Shown one piece after another: positions 35,398 to 64,000 of a DNA stretch of 64,000 nt. Source of the stretch: Amoebidium appalachense. Its lineage: Eukaryota; Ichthyosporea. The stretch's first letter is position 1. Each line of letters starts with the position of its first letter. The position numbers and the translations under genes were made by a program. The DNA lies in NCBI GenBank assembly GCA_963693365.1, contig CAVNZM010000014.1:2852001-2916000 (forward strand). Reading direction: 5' to 3'. Below the pieces are notes generated by a model, which was not told the DNA's origin, did not search any database, and saw only the letters and a list, made by a program, of their open reading frames with translations.

Positions 35398-36955
35398 ACA
35401 CACACACACCCCACCCCTTTCTCCCCCCGCCATTTTGTAATATCCAGTGTAAAGGTGGTTCAGAATCTATTGGGACCACATTTACCTGCCGAGCGCAGGC
35501 CGGTGCGTGGAATCTCCAGTCTGTCCATCAACTTGAAGGCCACCCGCACATTGAACACCTGCACCAAAGAACTATTAGTCCTACCCCCCTCTCTCCCCCC
35601 CGCCCCCCCCTCTCTCCTCCTCCCTGTTTCTCCCAAAATCGTCTCCCCCCCCCCCCTCCCTCCCTCCCCCCCCCCCCCCAGTGGCCCCCACCCCCCATCC
35701 TCACACGTCCTCCACCTCTTTTCTTCTCTGCAGTCTTGACAAGTAAAAGAACATCCGAACAAACACAAACACTTTTCGCTGATATACTATCTGGTCGTCC
35801 CAACACCAACAACGCCTGTACCACAACCTGAAGCCGGCCTTGCAGGGGAGGGGGGGGGGAGGAAGGGGGGAAGGGGAGGGGGGGGGGGGGGGGGGGGTAG
35901 GGGGAGGGGAGGGGAAGGGAGCAGCACACGAAATTGTGAACTCATAGGCGCTGCCATTGTCGAGTGAGGGGGTTAAGGGAGGAACAAAAGAGTTAGAAAA
36001 GCAGGAATGGTTCCTTTTTCTTTTTCTTTTCTTTTCTTTTCCTCTTTTTTTCTTTTTTTTTTTTTCTTTTTTTGGGGGGGGGGGGGGGGGGGTGGAGAAT
36101 GTGGACGCAAAAGGAACCTGTTTATATTCCTTTCCACACAAAAAAAAAAAAAAAAAAAAAAAGGAGGGGGAAAAAAAGTGGGAAAGGAAGGGTAGGGGTG
36201 GGTGGGTGGGGGGGGGGGGGGGGGGGGGGGAGGGAGGGAGGGAGAAGGGGGAGGCAAAGAAAACGTGAAGAAAAAGAAAAAAAAAGACTATGTTTTCACA
36301 CCTTGCTCTGGTCGTCCTGTGGGTCCGGGTTGTAGTTGATGATAGGCACAAAGAAGTCACCCAGCATGCCCAGCAGGAAGATGAAGTTTAACCCATTGCT
36401 GAAATCAATCACGAGGCTCTCTACCTGTTTGTCTAACTTGCCTAGGTGCTTGTTGACGAAGGCGGTAATCAGCTATGGGGAGAGGGAATGTTTATGTTAA
36501 TTCTGTGTTTGCTTGCGGATACGGGAGTAGGTGGGTGGGTGGGTTTGGTAAAATTGAGCCCATTACTGAAGTTAGTCACGAGGCTCTCTACCTAGTTGTC
36601 TAACTTGCTAAGGTGTTTTGTTAACAAAGACGGTTATGAGCTGTAGGGAGAGGGAAGGAGGGAGGGACACAGGGGGGGGGGGGGGGGGAGGGGGGGGGGG
36701 GGGATGTTTGTCTGTGTTTGGTCGCGGATACAGGAGTGTGTGGGTGTGTGGGTTGGTGTGTGTGTGTGTGTGTGCGCGCGCGCGTGTATGTGCGTGTGTG
36801 GTGTTTACGTGTGGATGGGTTAGAGTTTATCTTGGTGGGTGTTGTTATTAGAGGGAGAGAGGGAGGGGAGAGAGGAAGGGGGGGGGAGGGGGACGGAGGG
36901 AGGGAGGGAGGGAGGGAAGAAGGGAGAGAGACAGAGAGAGGGGGGGGGGGGGGGG

Positions 36956-37020
<65 letters not shown>

Positions 37021-37825
37021 TGTGTGTGTGTGTGTGACAGAGAGTAGACACACATACCGTCTCCACCTGGTCGATCTTATCCGGATGTTCGTCGAAAAGC
37101 TCATCGAAGGCATCCCTCTCCACTTCCTCCTCCCCACCAGACACCCACGCATCCTCCCTGCATACGATGCCACAATTAACGATCAAGTCACCATTTCGTA
37201 GTGGGGCACCTTCTATGGCAAATGCCTTAAAAAGGTCATTCCATATATGGGGACAACCAATAATCACACGTCTCCCTAATTTGTGGAAAAATTAACGGCC
37301 AAGTCAGCCTTTCACGGTGGCCCACCTTTTTCCTTTTGCCAACTGTCGGCTTAGAGGTTAACCGCACATAACTTCCAAATGCACCACGAAGATATTTTTT
37401 CTGCCTGCGGAAATTTTGGCACCAAGCAGCAGCAGTAACGACGAGGGGAAGAGGGTGGAGACGGAATGGCATGGGGGAGAAGGGGAGAGGGGGGGGGTGA
37501 GGGGAGGGATGTGTTCTAAATTATGGGGCAGAAAATAGCTCTGGGATTTGCTAGGTGTTAGCTGGTAACTCTATATGCTTTTGCAGACACACCCCTCGCC
37601 ATCACCAAACACATGTACATGCCCCTGCACCCCTCATCCCTCTTTTCCCCTCCACCCCCCCCTCTCCCCCCCTTCTCCCTCCCGTCCCCCCTCCGCCTCC
37701 CTTCCCCTTGCTCCCTGGTTTCCATGTTTCCCTTCTCCTTCCTTTGTAAGGTGCCTGGTGCTTAGTTTGTATATCGCAAATGCAAGGCAACACCCTTCTT
37801 CGACCGCCCAGTAATGTACAGTTGG

Positions 37826-37859
<34 letters not shown>

Positions 37860-37889
37860 ACACACACACACACCCACATCAAAAAGAAG

Positions 37890-37958
<69 letters not shown>

Positions 37959-38627
37959 AGGGAGGGAGGGAGGGAGGGAGGGAGGGAGGGAGGGAGGGAG
38001 GGAGGGAGGGAGGGAGGGAGGGAGGGAGGGAGGGAGGGAGGGAGGGAGGGAGGGAGGGAGGGAGGGAGAGAGCTAGAGAGCCTAGCACTTACTCTGGCAC
38101 GTTTGTTTCTGCCTCTGCAGCTATCTGCTGTTCGAGCCTACGGGCCCTGTTCAGTTCGTGGTAGGAGCTCTCATCCTCAGTCACCTTGACACCGATGGTC
38201 TTTTGGATGATGTCCCCTCCTTTGATCATCTGCGGAAAGGGAGGGGGAGAGGGGGGGGGGGGGGGGGGAGGGGGGGGGGAGGGGTTAGCATGTGTTATAT
38301 AGTACGACGTGCACATTCATAGTCGAAAAAATTATGAAGAGTGCAAACCACACAAACAGTACGCATATTATGCAGACCCCATACCCCATCCTCCCCATCC
38401 TCAGGGGGGAGCAATCATCCACAGTACCCGAGTTTCGACCAATTCACCTCGTCGACGAAACCCAGCTCAAATACTGTTTCACTTGAACATGGGTGGGCCA
38501 CCCGTCCTGATCACAGACGGGCAGGGTCACGAACAAGCTACGGGATATGCCTTTGGCTCTACCTTCTGACTTAGACCCACACGACCCCCTTTTATGCGTA
38601 CTAAATTCCTTCCCCCCCCCCCCCCCC

Positions 38628-38660
<33 letters not shown>

Positions 38661-39730
38661 ACCCACCCACCAACCCACCCATCCACACCCACCCACCCAC
38701 CCACCCACCCACCCACCCACACACGCACACGCACACACACACGCACACGCACACACCCCACACACACGCACCAAACCTCCACACACACCGAAGGCGAAAA
38801 AAAAAAAAACCAAAACGAAAACGCAACATTTCACACAATATGGTGTACCACACACACACACACGCACCTCTCTCCTTATCAAGTTAACGGTAACGTTTGA
38901 AGGAAGGTCGTGTGGGCACTCGAACTTGTGTGCCAACTCCACCATCAGGCAGTAGATCGCCGCAATATTCCCCATGTAGATGTCTGCGTTTTAAACCGCC
39001 GGTATGAACAGTATATAACAAAAAAAAAACGGTAAGGGTGGATGTGTTGGTGGGATGATGTTACGGGTAGGAAAGAAGCAACGGGAAAGCAGGGGGCCAA
39101 AGTGCTCAGGTAGAAGTGAGGTTCCGGGTAAATGCCTGTTTTTCACGCTCCCCCCCCCCCCCTCTCTCCCCTCCCCCTCCCCCCCCCCCAAAATAAAAAT
39201 AAAACAACCCCCCCCCTCCCTACCCTTTTTTTGGGGGGGGGGGAGGGGGGGGGGAGAAGGGGAGGGGGGGGGGGGGGGCAAGGGGAGGGGGAGGGCGAGT
39301 GTGCATTCCTACACACCTGTGCATGTGTTAGGGAAAGCAACTGATAGCCGAGTGTTAGGATCAGACGATGGGGCGTATGCGTGAGACTTTTTTTTGTGTG
39401 TGCAGGTTTGTGCGTGTTTGCCTTTTCTTTGATTAAAATAGCGAGCTGCGGGGATGTAATGGAATGTAGCTCGCTGCTAAGCGAGGGATCGGCAAAACAT
39501 GTCAGCTAAAATTAGCTGCGACAGAGATTCGGTGCTGAATGTACGCCTTGGTGTCCCCCCCCCCCAAAAAAAAAAAAAAAAAAAAAAAGGAAAAGGAAAA
39601 GGAACGTCGAAGGAGAAATGTGTGCATGAAATACGGAGAAGAAAAAGATTCTTCATTAGCGTGGGGGAGAATTGGGAGAAAAGCAGGCATCGTATCCTCC
39701 ACCCTCGATCCCTTTCAATGCCCCCCTCCT

Positions 39731-39761
<31 letters not shown>

Positions 39762-41610
39762 ACCACCACCCACCCACCCATCCACCCGCCGCCACAAACC
39801 CACCCACACTCACACATCTCTTGATTGCCCATTTCAACCGATAAAAACATAAAACTTTTGATCAAGGGGACCTATCTGGCTGTTGTTAAAAATGCAGCAA
39901 GAAAAGAACAATAGATATATTCATTGAGTATTATGTAACGGACTCACTGTGCATGCAACAAGTAAATAACAATAGTAACGAATCATTTTTGTAGGAGACC
40001 CACCGTTTACACTCCATCTGTCCTCAGTCGCTATTCCAAAGTTGTCCTCTAGGTAGCTGAGCAGTGCAGAGATGTTCTGCTTGTAGCTCATCTCATTCGC
40101 GGCTACGTCATTGTGTGGAATTTCCTCTCCCGTTAATTGCTCTGTGTGTGTATGTGTGTGTGTGAAAAAAAGGTTTTTCTTTAACACGGTGTCCACACAA
40201 GGCGGGAAGTGCACAAGGTGGGAAGGAGTGGGAAATTATCAGTGAAGCACAGAGAATGTTTTCAACCAAGACAAGATTGCCAAATGGTTAGCTGCTCTGT
40301 GTGTGGGGGAAAGAGATTTTTGTCAACGTTGTGTTCGCAGAAGTTGGAAAGAGTGCTGAATGGTTGCAGTAGAGAGAACGTCTGCAAGCGAGAAAAGACT
40401 GCTACCTGGTTAGCAGCTCTGTGTGTGGACAAGAGGTTTTCGTTAATGTGGTTTGTGCACAAGTTAGGAAGGTGTTCTCTGGTTAGCTGCTCTGTGTTGC
40501 CGAACAGACGTTTTTCTTTAACGCGGCGCACGCACAAAATCCGGTGGGAGTGGTTATGGTTGAAGTAAAGAGAATGTGTGCAACCAAGAAAAGATTACCA
40601 TCAGTAAGCTGCTTTTGTGTGCACAAAAAAGGTTCTCCGTTAAACTTTGTGTGTGCATAAGTTGGGAAGGAGTTCTCCTGTTAGTTGCCCTGTGTGCGAC
40701 GAAAAGAGGTTTTCAAAGTTAGCGTGGTGTGCGCACAAGTCGGGAGAGATTTGGCTAAGTGCAGAGAATGTGTGCAACCTAAACAACATTGCCATGACAC
40801 CATACTATTTCCAAGGAATTACTAATACTCGGCAAGAGGTTCCAAATCCTGCTGTCTTCTGTATGTCTTGTTGCACCCCCTGCGGATACTTTCGAACTTG
40901 ATAACTAAAATGGCCGAAAATCCGCACTGCAACAGGGGTCTCTCTCAAGCACGCGCTCTGTTCCTCTGTTTTACACATCGAGCTCTAGAAAGATTTTTTC
41001 TCTTCTTTTTAAGGGGAAAAAACATTATGACCCAGTATGAAGCCCATGTCCGCTTTACCTAAAGTGATTAGTAGAGAAAGTGCAGATGCTACACAGAGAA
41101 AAAACCCACCTACGAACTTTATCAATGCTTCGCCGGTCCTAAGATCCTTCACGAACATGCGAATGAAGAAGTTTGTCTTTGAGGCATACTCGTTCATCCA
41201 TGTCATTAGTTGCTGCAAGGAAAAATTTTCAAGTCAGTGAAAACATTCGTACCCAATCTTCATCAGTCCCCCCTCCCCCCCCCCCCCCCCCCCCACACGC
41301 ACACACCCTCCTGCCTTCTTTTCCTCTCCCCCCGCCCCCCCCTCCCCCAACACAAACACACCCTCCCCCCCCCCCCCCCCCCCCCCCCCCCACCACCACC
41401 ACATACACACGCCGCGCGCACACACACACACAAGCACTCACCACATTTTCCTTTTTAACCGACTCAATCACTCACGCACTAACCTGCCCACCACAATCTT
41501 ACCATGCACGAAAGCTACAATCGAAAAAAGCTACACAGACGATCGAAACAGACAGGTTGCAAAGCGAAGGATTGCAATCAGCTACTCTGTCTTTCTTTTT
41601 TTCTTTTTTA

Positions 41611-41653
<43 letters not shown>

Positions 41654-42373
41654 TTCTTTTCTTTTCTTTTCTTTTTTTAATTTTTTTTTATTTTTTTTTT
41701 ATTTTTTTTTTTATTTTTTTTTATTTTTAGGCTGTTGGCAGCTACTCTGTTTGCTGAAGAAACGCAAAAAAAAAAAAAAAACTACAGAAACCCAATCAAA
41801 AATCTAAAAGACCAAGAGAAGATTGCTCCAATTTCTGCACAGCCTCCTTGCCACCTTACTCAAACTCTACTCATTCATACAAATGACCTGGCCCGAATTC
41901 AGAGTGTGACATCGGATCTTGGGTTATCAAAAAAGCACATCTTAGAAAGTCTTCGACTAAGGGCGACCTTGCACGTGTCGGGCAAAAGAAACAGGCACTA
42001 GATGTGGCTGCAAAGAAACAGAATGAACAGACGAAGCTGCAGTCACACAGAGCACCGCGCGGGGTTATGGTATGGCACGGGGAGACCTTTGGACACGAGA
42101 GGGAAATCTCATCCTAGGGCTGCAGAATCTGCTTTGCCTGTGCTTTTGGATCTCTTTGTGTGCGGGTGTGCGGGTGAACATTTGCAGGTATGGAAAGGGA
42201 TAAAAAAAAAAAGGGCAGAAAAAGACGGAAGGGGCAAAAGGAGGGGGGGGGGGGGGGGAGAGGGGGAGGGCACGAGGGCACTGCATCTTTTTAAAGGTGC
42301 CGGTGCATGCGTGCCGGAGATCCAAAGTGAACGTGTCTGCAAGTCTTCGAGGCGAAGAAGGGGGGGCGCGGGG

Positions 42374-42412
<39 letters not shown>

Positions 42413-42676
42413 GGAGGAGGTTAGGGCCTTGGGAGGGGGGTAGGGAGGGTTGGAAAGGTGGGAGAGGAGAACCAAGAATGCATGGGCTGCGAAGGGGATT
42501 ATGGTTTGATAGTGGCTTACCTTTTCCAGTTTTTTTCTGTTAATGTCGTTAACCGACGTGGGATGTAACGTCAATGATACATCCCCGACCCTTTCCATGA
42601 CCTCCGTTGCCTTCACCTTGGTGGACATGAAGGCATCTTGAATGAGGGTCTTGCTGTGTCCTTTTTTGCTCGCCAT
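34631..42676 (-). CDS. Parvin (tandem CH-domain scaffold of the ILK-PINCH-parvin complex), 9 exons
   Basis: Parvins link integrin-linked kinase and paxillin to actin at adhesion sites. Exons (minus): 42521-42676, 41110-41212, 40004-40141, 38868-38983, 38093-38229, 37058-37157, 36302-36472, 35486-35558, 34631-34707. All introns are GT-AG, every phase matches, total 1071 nt, 356 residues (animal parvins are about 365-397). CH1: LMTWMNEYASK, FVKDLRTGEALIKFV, EIPHNDVAANEMSYKQN, DRWSVN, MGNIAAIYCLMVELAHKFEC and LPSNVTVNLIRRE align along the animal first CH domain. The linker has ERDAFDELFDEHPDKID. CH2: LITAFVNKHLGKLDKQVESL, DFSNGLNFIFLLGMLGDFFV, VFNVRVAFKLMDRLEIPRTG, and the terminus DKKTLFRMLYNIFMKYRHVD. 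Start ATG at 42676 in AAAATGG. The exons show no frame break or stop. Introns carry microsatellites, a dispersed element, acceptor duplications (40120-40790) and a decayed exon copy (36552-36655). Confidence 0.93.
36552..36655 (-). pseudogene. Decayed duplicate of parvin exon 7 and its acceptor
   Basis: About 100 bp matches the first ~85 bp of exon 36302-36472 plus its acceptor and upstream intron bases. Shared on plus: CACGAGGCTCTCTACCT, TTGTCTAACTTGC, then GGGAGAGGGAA beyond the acceptor. It lies about 80 bp upstream in the same intron. The copy has an indel and in-frame stops, so it cannot replace the real exon, but its 3' splice site (CTACAG on minus) looks usable. Confidence 0.8.
36951..37020. 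repeat. (GA)n microsatellite at a parvin splice donor
   Basis: AG tract of about 60 bp followed by (TG)n at 37018-37036. The donor of exon 37058-37157 (gtatgtgtgt on minus) lies in this repeat. Confidence 0.85.
37896..38070. repeat. (GA)n followed by (GGGA)n
   Basis: About 55 bp of GA then about 110 bp of GGGA tetranucleotides, ending 20 bp before the exon 38093-38229 donor. Confidence 0.95.
38281..38530 (+). repeat. Dispersed element, copy 5 (most complete)
   Basis: Left end GGTTAGCATGTGTTATATAG after G runs; middle GAGTGCAAACCACACAAACA and CCCATCCTCAGGGGGGAGC; right part ACAGTACCCGAGTTTCGACC, AATACTGTTTCACTTGAAC and CTGATCACAGACGGGCAGGG. The right part also occurs at 3351-3460 and, inverted, at 47755-47822. 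It sits in the parvin intron between exons 4 and 5, antisense to the gene. Confidence 0.7.
40120..40790 (-). repeat. Tandem copies of the parvin exon-3 splice-acceptor region
   Basis: The real acceptor (minus) is CACACACAG then AGCAATTAACGGGAG; on plus, TTAATTGCTCTGTGTGTG followed by AAAAGGTTTTTCTTTAACAC and CACAAGG-GGGAAG. Five further copies lie at about 40280, 40411, 40482, 40600 and 40679. Each has GTTAGCTGCTCTGTGTG or close, then GAGGTTTTTCGTTAA-like sequence, then GTGCACAAGTTGGGAAGGAG. Some copies also carry a second module (GTAAAGAGAATGTGTGCAAC then CAAGAAAAGATT). Spacing varies from about 70 to 130 bp. Confidence 0.8.
41609..41730. repeat. (CTTT)n and T-rich tract
   Basis: CTTT tetranucleotides 41609-41660, then TTTTC and TTTTTTTTA units to 41728, in parvin intron 1. 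Confidence 0.9.
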
Positions 42677-43487
42677 TTTTAAAAGGTTATGATTTACTTA
42701 AACCAGTTGTTTATTATAGAAGCGATGTGACGATGTGGACAAAAAGATTTGTCAAATGGACGGATCTCTGCAAAACTATGTCCTTATTTTTCGAACCTCT
42801 GGGCTAATCTAATGTTCCTGCAGGGGGAGCACAATACCCAACCAACAAGCACAGATCCGTTCGTGATGTTCTTCGTGTCAGACCAACGGAGAAAAAGCTG
42901 TCTTGCTAACCACTATCATAGAAAACCCACAAGAAGAAGCACTGATGACTACCCTTACAAATTACTCCAGCAAACAAACTTTCACAAAGCTCTGGGGCCG
43001 CACTCACTGAGTATTTAACGCCAGCTGTGCACCTGCCATTTTTGGAAGGTGTTTTTCATTAGTCTTGCAGGATTTCTTTGGTTCCAGAAGGGTATACAAG
43101 GCGAAGACTACTCGAGCGGGCCGCTCCAGCCTCCACTGCGAGCGGCTGCGAAAGGAAGGGATCATAGAGAGAGAGGCAGAGAGAGACAGAGAAAGAGAAA
43201 GAGAGAGGATGGACGTGAAGCTAGCGAGCATACCGTATGATTTGTGAGTAGGCAGTTTTAAGCAGCCAAGTCTAGCCATCAAGAGTTCGGTGTGTGTTCT
43301 GGGACGCCACTTTCCACTGTCGATGCTAAACACACACTATATGAACAACAAGACGCAAAGAAAGCAAACACCTGTAGTGCGAGAGATATGAATGCGTTAA
43401 CCTAAAGCAAGGGACGATTCCTCGTTTACCTGTACTGTTTTTGTACCCTCTCGTAGTCTGGGCTGAAAAGAAGCGGCAGGTCACAAC
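42677..43487. promoter_or_regulatory. Divergent promoter region between parvin and MDM12
   Basis: 811 bp between the two start codons, with only one short GA-rich stretch (43166-43208). No TATA box is obvious. The arrangement implies a shared or bidirectional promoter, inferred from spacing alone. Confidence 0.45.
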
Positions 43488-49157
<5,670 letters not shown>

Positions 49158-49408
49158 CCTGACTAGATGCCCTCCCCCCGCCCTCCCCCTCCCCCCCTGT
49201 CCTCCGTCTCCCCCTACCCCGTCTTCCTCCTTCGCCCCACTCCCCACCCTCCTCCACTCGCCCCCCCCCCCCCCCCCCTCCCCCCCCCCCCCCCCCCCCT
49301 CCCCCTCCCTCCCTCCCCCCCTCCCCCCCCCCCCCCCCCCCCTTCCCCCGGCACGCGACTACACCGCTTTTCTTATGACGCAACGGTGAAGGCAAATGTG
49401 ATGTGGCT

Positions 49409-49450
49409 AAGGCCTCCTAAATACTAACATGTTAGTGTATAGGAGGCCTT
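49409..49450. terminator. Near-perfect 21-bp palindrome beyond MDM12
   Basis: Arms 49409-49429 (AAGGCCTCCTAAATACTAAC, then A) and 49430-49450 match at 19 of 21 positions with no loop. It lies about 250 bp after the MDM12 stop codon. A transcript 3'-end signal or the scar of a small inverted element are both possible. Confidence 0.5.
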
Positions 49451-50535
49451 GGATGTGGCGCAATTTTTTTTGCTGCAGCATTCAAAACTTCATCTACTGT
49501 AGGCAGAATAGTGAACAAAACGTGACTGTGTGCATGTACGAACTTGCTAGAAGCGTGTGTCAATTTCTTTGGCGTTATGTTGCGTGAACGGTATGAACAG
49601 TGTATGAGCACAAACAGTGTTAATCATCTTTGCATGTGGTTTGTTTAGACCTTGCACGTGTTTTGTGCTTGAATGGTGTTTTTGTATCCAAGAACGTGGA
49701 TTACAAGTATTTACCTTGTGTTGCAGATACTACGAATACAGAACTGTGTGCTCCAGTTTGGCTTCCGTTTGTTGTACTAAAGAAATCGAAATGCCAGACT
49801 CCAAAACTGGATTTTGGTATGCATGTAGAACTTATGACCTTTGGGACTGTGTGTCCGGATTTACTCGCTGTAGCCATCATCTTACGAATGACCTCTAGTG
49901 GATCAGTGCTAAAAATTATGATATCTATCTAATGCGAATGAATAAACGTTGGAAGATCATGCATGGCCAGATCTGGGTTTGAACATGCCGTACTGTCATA
50001 ATCCAATAAACCCATGCATGTGCGTGTTTGCACGAATATGCTCACGCGCCCACACACACATGTGTACGCACGCGCATTTGACACGCGTGCGCACACATGC
50101 AATATGTACACACACACACAAACACACACACACACACACCGTGGCCCACATGCGTACGGATGCACACTGCACATTCACAAAAAAACACTGGCCCACACAT
50201 AACCTAGTCCGGTTCACATCCACAACTCCAGACACGAAAGCACGCATAGCCCGATGCAGTCCATGGCTTTATTGCACACGTATGTGTGCGGGGTAGACCT
50301 AGTGATATCAACCTAACTCTTTTTTTTCTTTTTAATTTCTTTTTCTTTTCTTTCTTTCTTTTTTTTTTCAGTGGTGGTGGTGATGGTGGGAGCTGGCGGT
50401 GGGCCTGTGGTGGTGGTGGTGGTTGTGGCGGCGATGTGTGTGTGTGTGTGTGTGTGTCACAGTGTGTTTGTTTGTTGTTTGTGTGTGTGTGTGTGTGGGT
50501 GGGTGGGTGGTGGTGGTGGTGGTGGTGGTGGTGGA

Positions 50536-50568
<33 letters not shown>

Positions 50569-50782
50569 TATCACCACCAAGTGCGAGTTTATCGCAGTGG
50601 CCATGGTGTACGTGGCAGCTGAGAGGATTGTGGGGACATACGCATAAGTATATATACCGGAGCTTTAGCAGGCTAATTAGATTGGTTTAGGACCGTGGCA
50701 TCTTGCTTAAATGGGTGCACATGATTTTGCCGGCCACTAAAAGGGCATACATGTGTACACCTGGCTTGGTTTCTGAACAATG

Positions 50783-50808
50783 AGCCCGTGTACAGATGTA
50801 CACGGGCT
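50783..50808. terminator. Perfect 11-bp hairpin in the MDM12-ATG10 gap
   Basis: AGCCCGTGTAC, loop AGAT, GTACACGGGCT. It lies about 840 bp past the ATG10 stop codon in the ATG10 direction. Confidence 0.4.
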
Positions 50809-51349
50809 AATCGTGTTCTTATTCTTTAATACACATATATATATCCACATACATGATTTATAAGCACAATTAATCGTCTTTTTGCACAAAAATACGAATA
50901 CCATTATTAAATTTCGGCTGCCAAACACACCCACTGGCTATCACCGTGTTTTGGTACAACTACGGTCCAGTTGTTCTGCATACATACATATATATATGGT
51001 CTTAAAAACTCGTCAATGTGCACATTCGGCATCTTTGCTCTATGCAAATTTCATACAATCAAAAAAAAAAAAAAAAAAAAAAAAAAAAACGGTCACACAA
51101 AGTCAAGGTCGTGGTGTGAAATGAACATTTATACTTAAGATCTATAATACAGATAAAGTCGTCGGCATATCATTCAACACGCATGTGATCTAAATATGCC
51201 ATCATTACTCCCCCCCCCCCCCCCCCCTCCTCCCCCCTCCCCCCCCCCCCCCCCCCTCCCCCCCTCCCCCCCCCTCCCCCCCCCCCCCCCCCCACCCACC
51301 CACCCCCTTCCCTTCCCTCTCTCGCCCGTCTTTACTCTACGATTTATCA

Positions 51350-51419
<70 letters not shown>

Positions 51420-51646
51420 AAAAAAATCCCCCCCCCCCCCCCCCGCCACACACACACACACACACCCGCCTGCCCCATTCTCCGTGGGGAGGGGGTCTGC
51501 AAGGGTGTTGCGACACCCGTTAAGCGGGTTAAGGGGGTGTAGGTGAACACCTGGAAGGGAAGCTTATCCAGAAAAAGGCTCTCTCTTCAAAGCCCTCCCT
51601 TTCTCGTCACAGACTTTGGAACCCACCGCGGAGCAACATAAAAAAA

Positions 51647-57331
<5,685 letters not shown>

Positions 57332-58128
57332 GCTGTTGGTGAGGGGCAGTCAAAAGGTGCTTTGTTGTTTGATGGTGAATAGACTTGAAAGAGGTTCTCG
57401 GAAAGAATACGAAGAGGATGTGAGTAAGCTTGCCTAAGCGAAGAGGAGAGGAGATGGGGAGAAGGAGGGGATTGGGGGAAGCGGGGCTTTGAGTCGTTTA
57501 GTTTTTAGCGGGCAAAGAAGCCTGGATGTGTTGGCAAGAAAAAAGCTCGGCACGCCAAACTTTCGAGAAAACACCACGGCCAACCGTGAGAAAACACCAA
57601 TTTTGAACCTTGGAAAACACCCGAGGTTTGTGCCCTGGTGGTGATTGGTCCAGAAGTAATCCAATCATCTCCTTGGCGCCAAAATCAATAGCCAAATATA
57701 GCTATTGCAACAGTGACACTGCCACGCCTGTTGCAATGAGCTGCCAGCGGCCTCCACACACCATCGTAAACACGTGTGCCACAGAGACGTGAAAACTAAT
57801 GCAGGACACGGGGGAACAGAGAGATTAAAAGGGGAGACTAGAGAGAAACCATTACCAATTTGCTCCATTTTTGTGTAGGTTGGAATCCATACAAGCATCC
57901 ACAAGTCGCCTTACATGAAGTGAATGTATACTTTTTCATGTTTTATGTAGCCACTGATGCCACTAGGTAGAATATAAACCACTGCAGCTCATCCGGCGCA
58001 TGGCTCGCCTGGCACGTTCACTAATCACCCACACACGGTCGTTTTGTATCACATCTTGGTCATGTCCTGACATTCTGAGACGTCATCCTTTTCTAATAAG
58101 AGCATAAGAACACGAGAATTGAGCCATC
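57332..58128. promoter_or_regulatory. Divergent promoter region between ATG10 and the TrhO-like gene
   Basis: 797 bp without microsatellites. TTGGCGCCAA at 57673-57682 is the same E2F-like 10-bp palindrome as in the NASP/F-box gap. A CCAAT (TCCAATCATC) lies immediately upstream at 57660-57669, and GATTGGTCC at 57643-57651. Function is inferred from motif and position. Confidence 0.45.
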
Positions 58129-63913
<5,785 letters not shown>

Positions 63914-64000
63914 GTATGTATTCCCTTCTCTCCCCTCCCCCCCCCCCCCCCCCCCCTCCCCGGGAATTACGAATTTTGAGGGGATTTTTTGTGTATGTTT
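63914..64000 (+). other. Start of the next TrhO intron
   Basis: Begins gtatgtattccc and enters a C run. The window ends inside this intron. Confidence 0.7.

Larger units (their letters stand above)
49158..51646. other. Convergent gap between MDM12 and ATG10
   Basis: C-rich block 49166-49345; unique sequence 49350-50050, including AATAAA near 49942; GT/AC microsatellites 50050-50145; T-rich, GGT and G runs 50320-50568; unique 50570-51060; A run 51061-51089; C and A runs 51210-51445. No exon is supportable. Two hairpins are listed separately. Confidence 0.6.

Noticed and set aside
40209-40568. 119-codon plus-strand ORF
   Set aside because: It lies on the antisense strand of parvin intron 2 and is made of the acceptor-repeat ladder.
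49617-49932. Two overlapping plus-strand ORFs after MDM12
   Set aside because: Both are Cys/Phe-rich without a recognisable motif or good splice sites. More likely MDM12 3' flank.

Overview
The window is nuclear DNA from a eukaryote with intron-rich genes, most likely an early-diverging (chytrid-like) fungus or another unicellular opisthokont. Three genes support this together: a parvin (focal-adhesion scaffold, lost in Dikarya), an MDM12 (ERMES subunit, mainly fungal) and a Golgi GT31 glycosyltransferase fused to a PAN/apple module. No gene looks prokaryotic or viral. The DNA outside exons is packed with microsatellites ((GT)n, (AC)n, (GA)n, (CT)n, (TA)n) and unusually long homopolymers (a C run of about 59 nt at 17276-17334, a G run of about 52 nt at 8441-8492). 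Nearly all long open frames made of [20 protein letters not shown] or GGGG are translations of these repeats, not genes.

Layout. 1-5284: two exons of an unidentified acidic protein (minus), a dispersed element and an 11-copy 70-bp tandem array. 5285-11131 (minus): NASP/Hif1-type histone chaperone, 7 exons. 11864-14158 (plus): F-box/leucine-rich-repeat gene whose reading frame moves +1 about five times. 19462-26628 (minus): a long gene with a GATA-like zinc finger and a charged low-complexity C-terminus. 30995-32518 (minus): intronless GT31-PAN glycosyltransferase. 34631-42676 (minus): parvin, 9 exons. 43488-49157 (plus): MDM12. 51647-57331 (minus): ATG10, about 10 exons. 58129 to beyond the right edge (plus): a TrhO/TSTD2 rhodanese-family protein, 7 exons seen.

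The exon models were built by hand. For NASP, parvin, ATG10 and TrhO the chosen GT-AG junctions keep phase through the whole model, and the joined products read as the known families. Neighbouring genes form three head-to-head pairs (NASP/F-box, parvin/MDM12, ATG10/TrhO) with 730-810 bp between start codons. Two of these gaps carry the same 10-bp E2F-like palindrome. Convergent gaps carry perfect or near-perfect hairpins.

The most unusual structure is in the introns. In at least five introns of four genes, imperfect tandem repeats are made from a piece that spans the exon-intron border, so the intron holds several decayed copies of its own splice site. In a sixth case a decayed copy of roughly 95 bp of exon-and-acceptor sequence sits in the intron just upstream. 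Separately, many real splice sites lie directly in (GT)n or (CA)n tracts, and a few introns are only 32-40 nt long.
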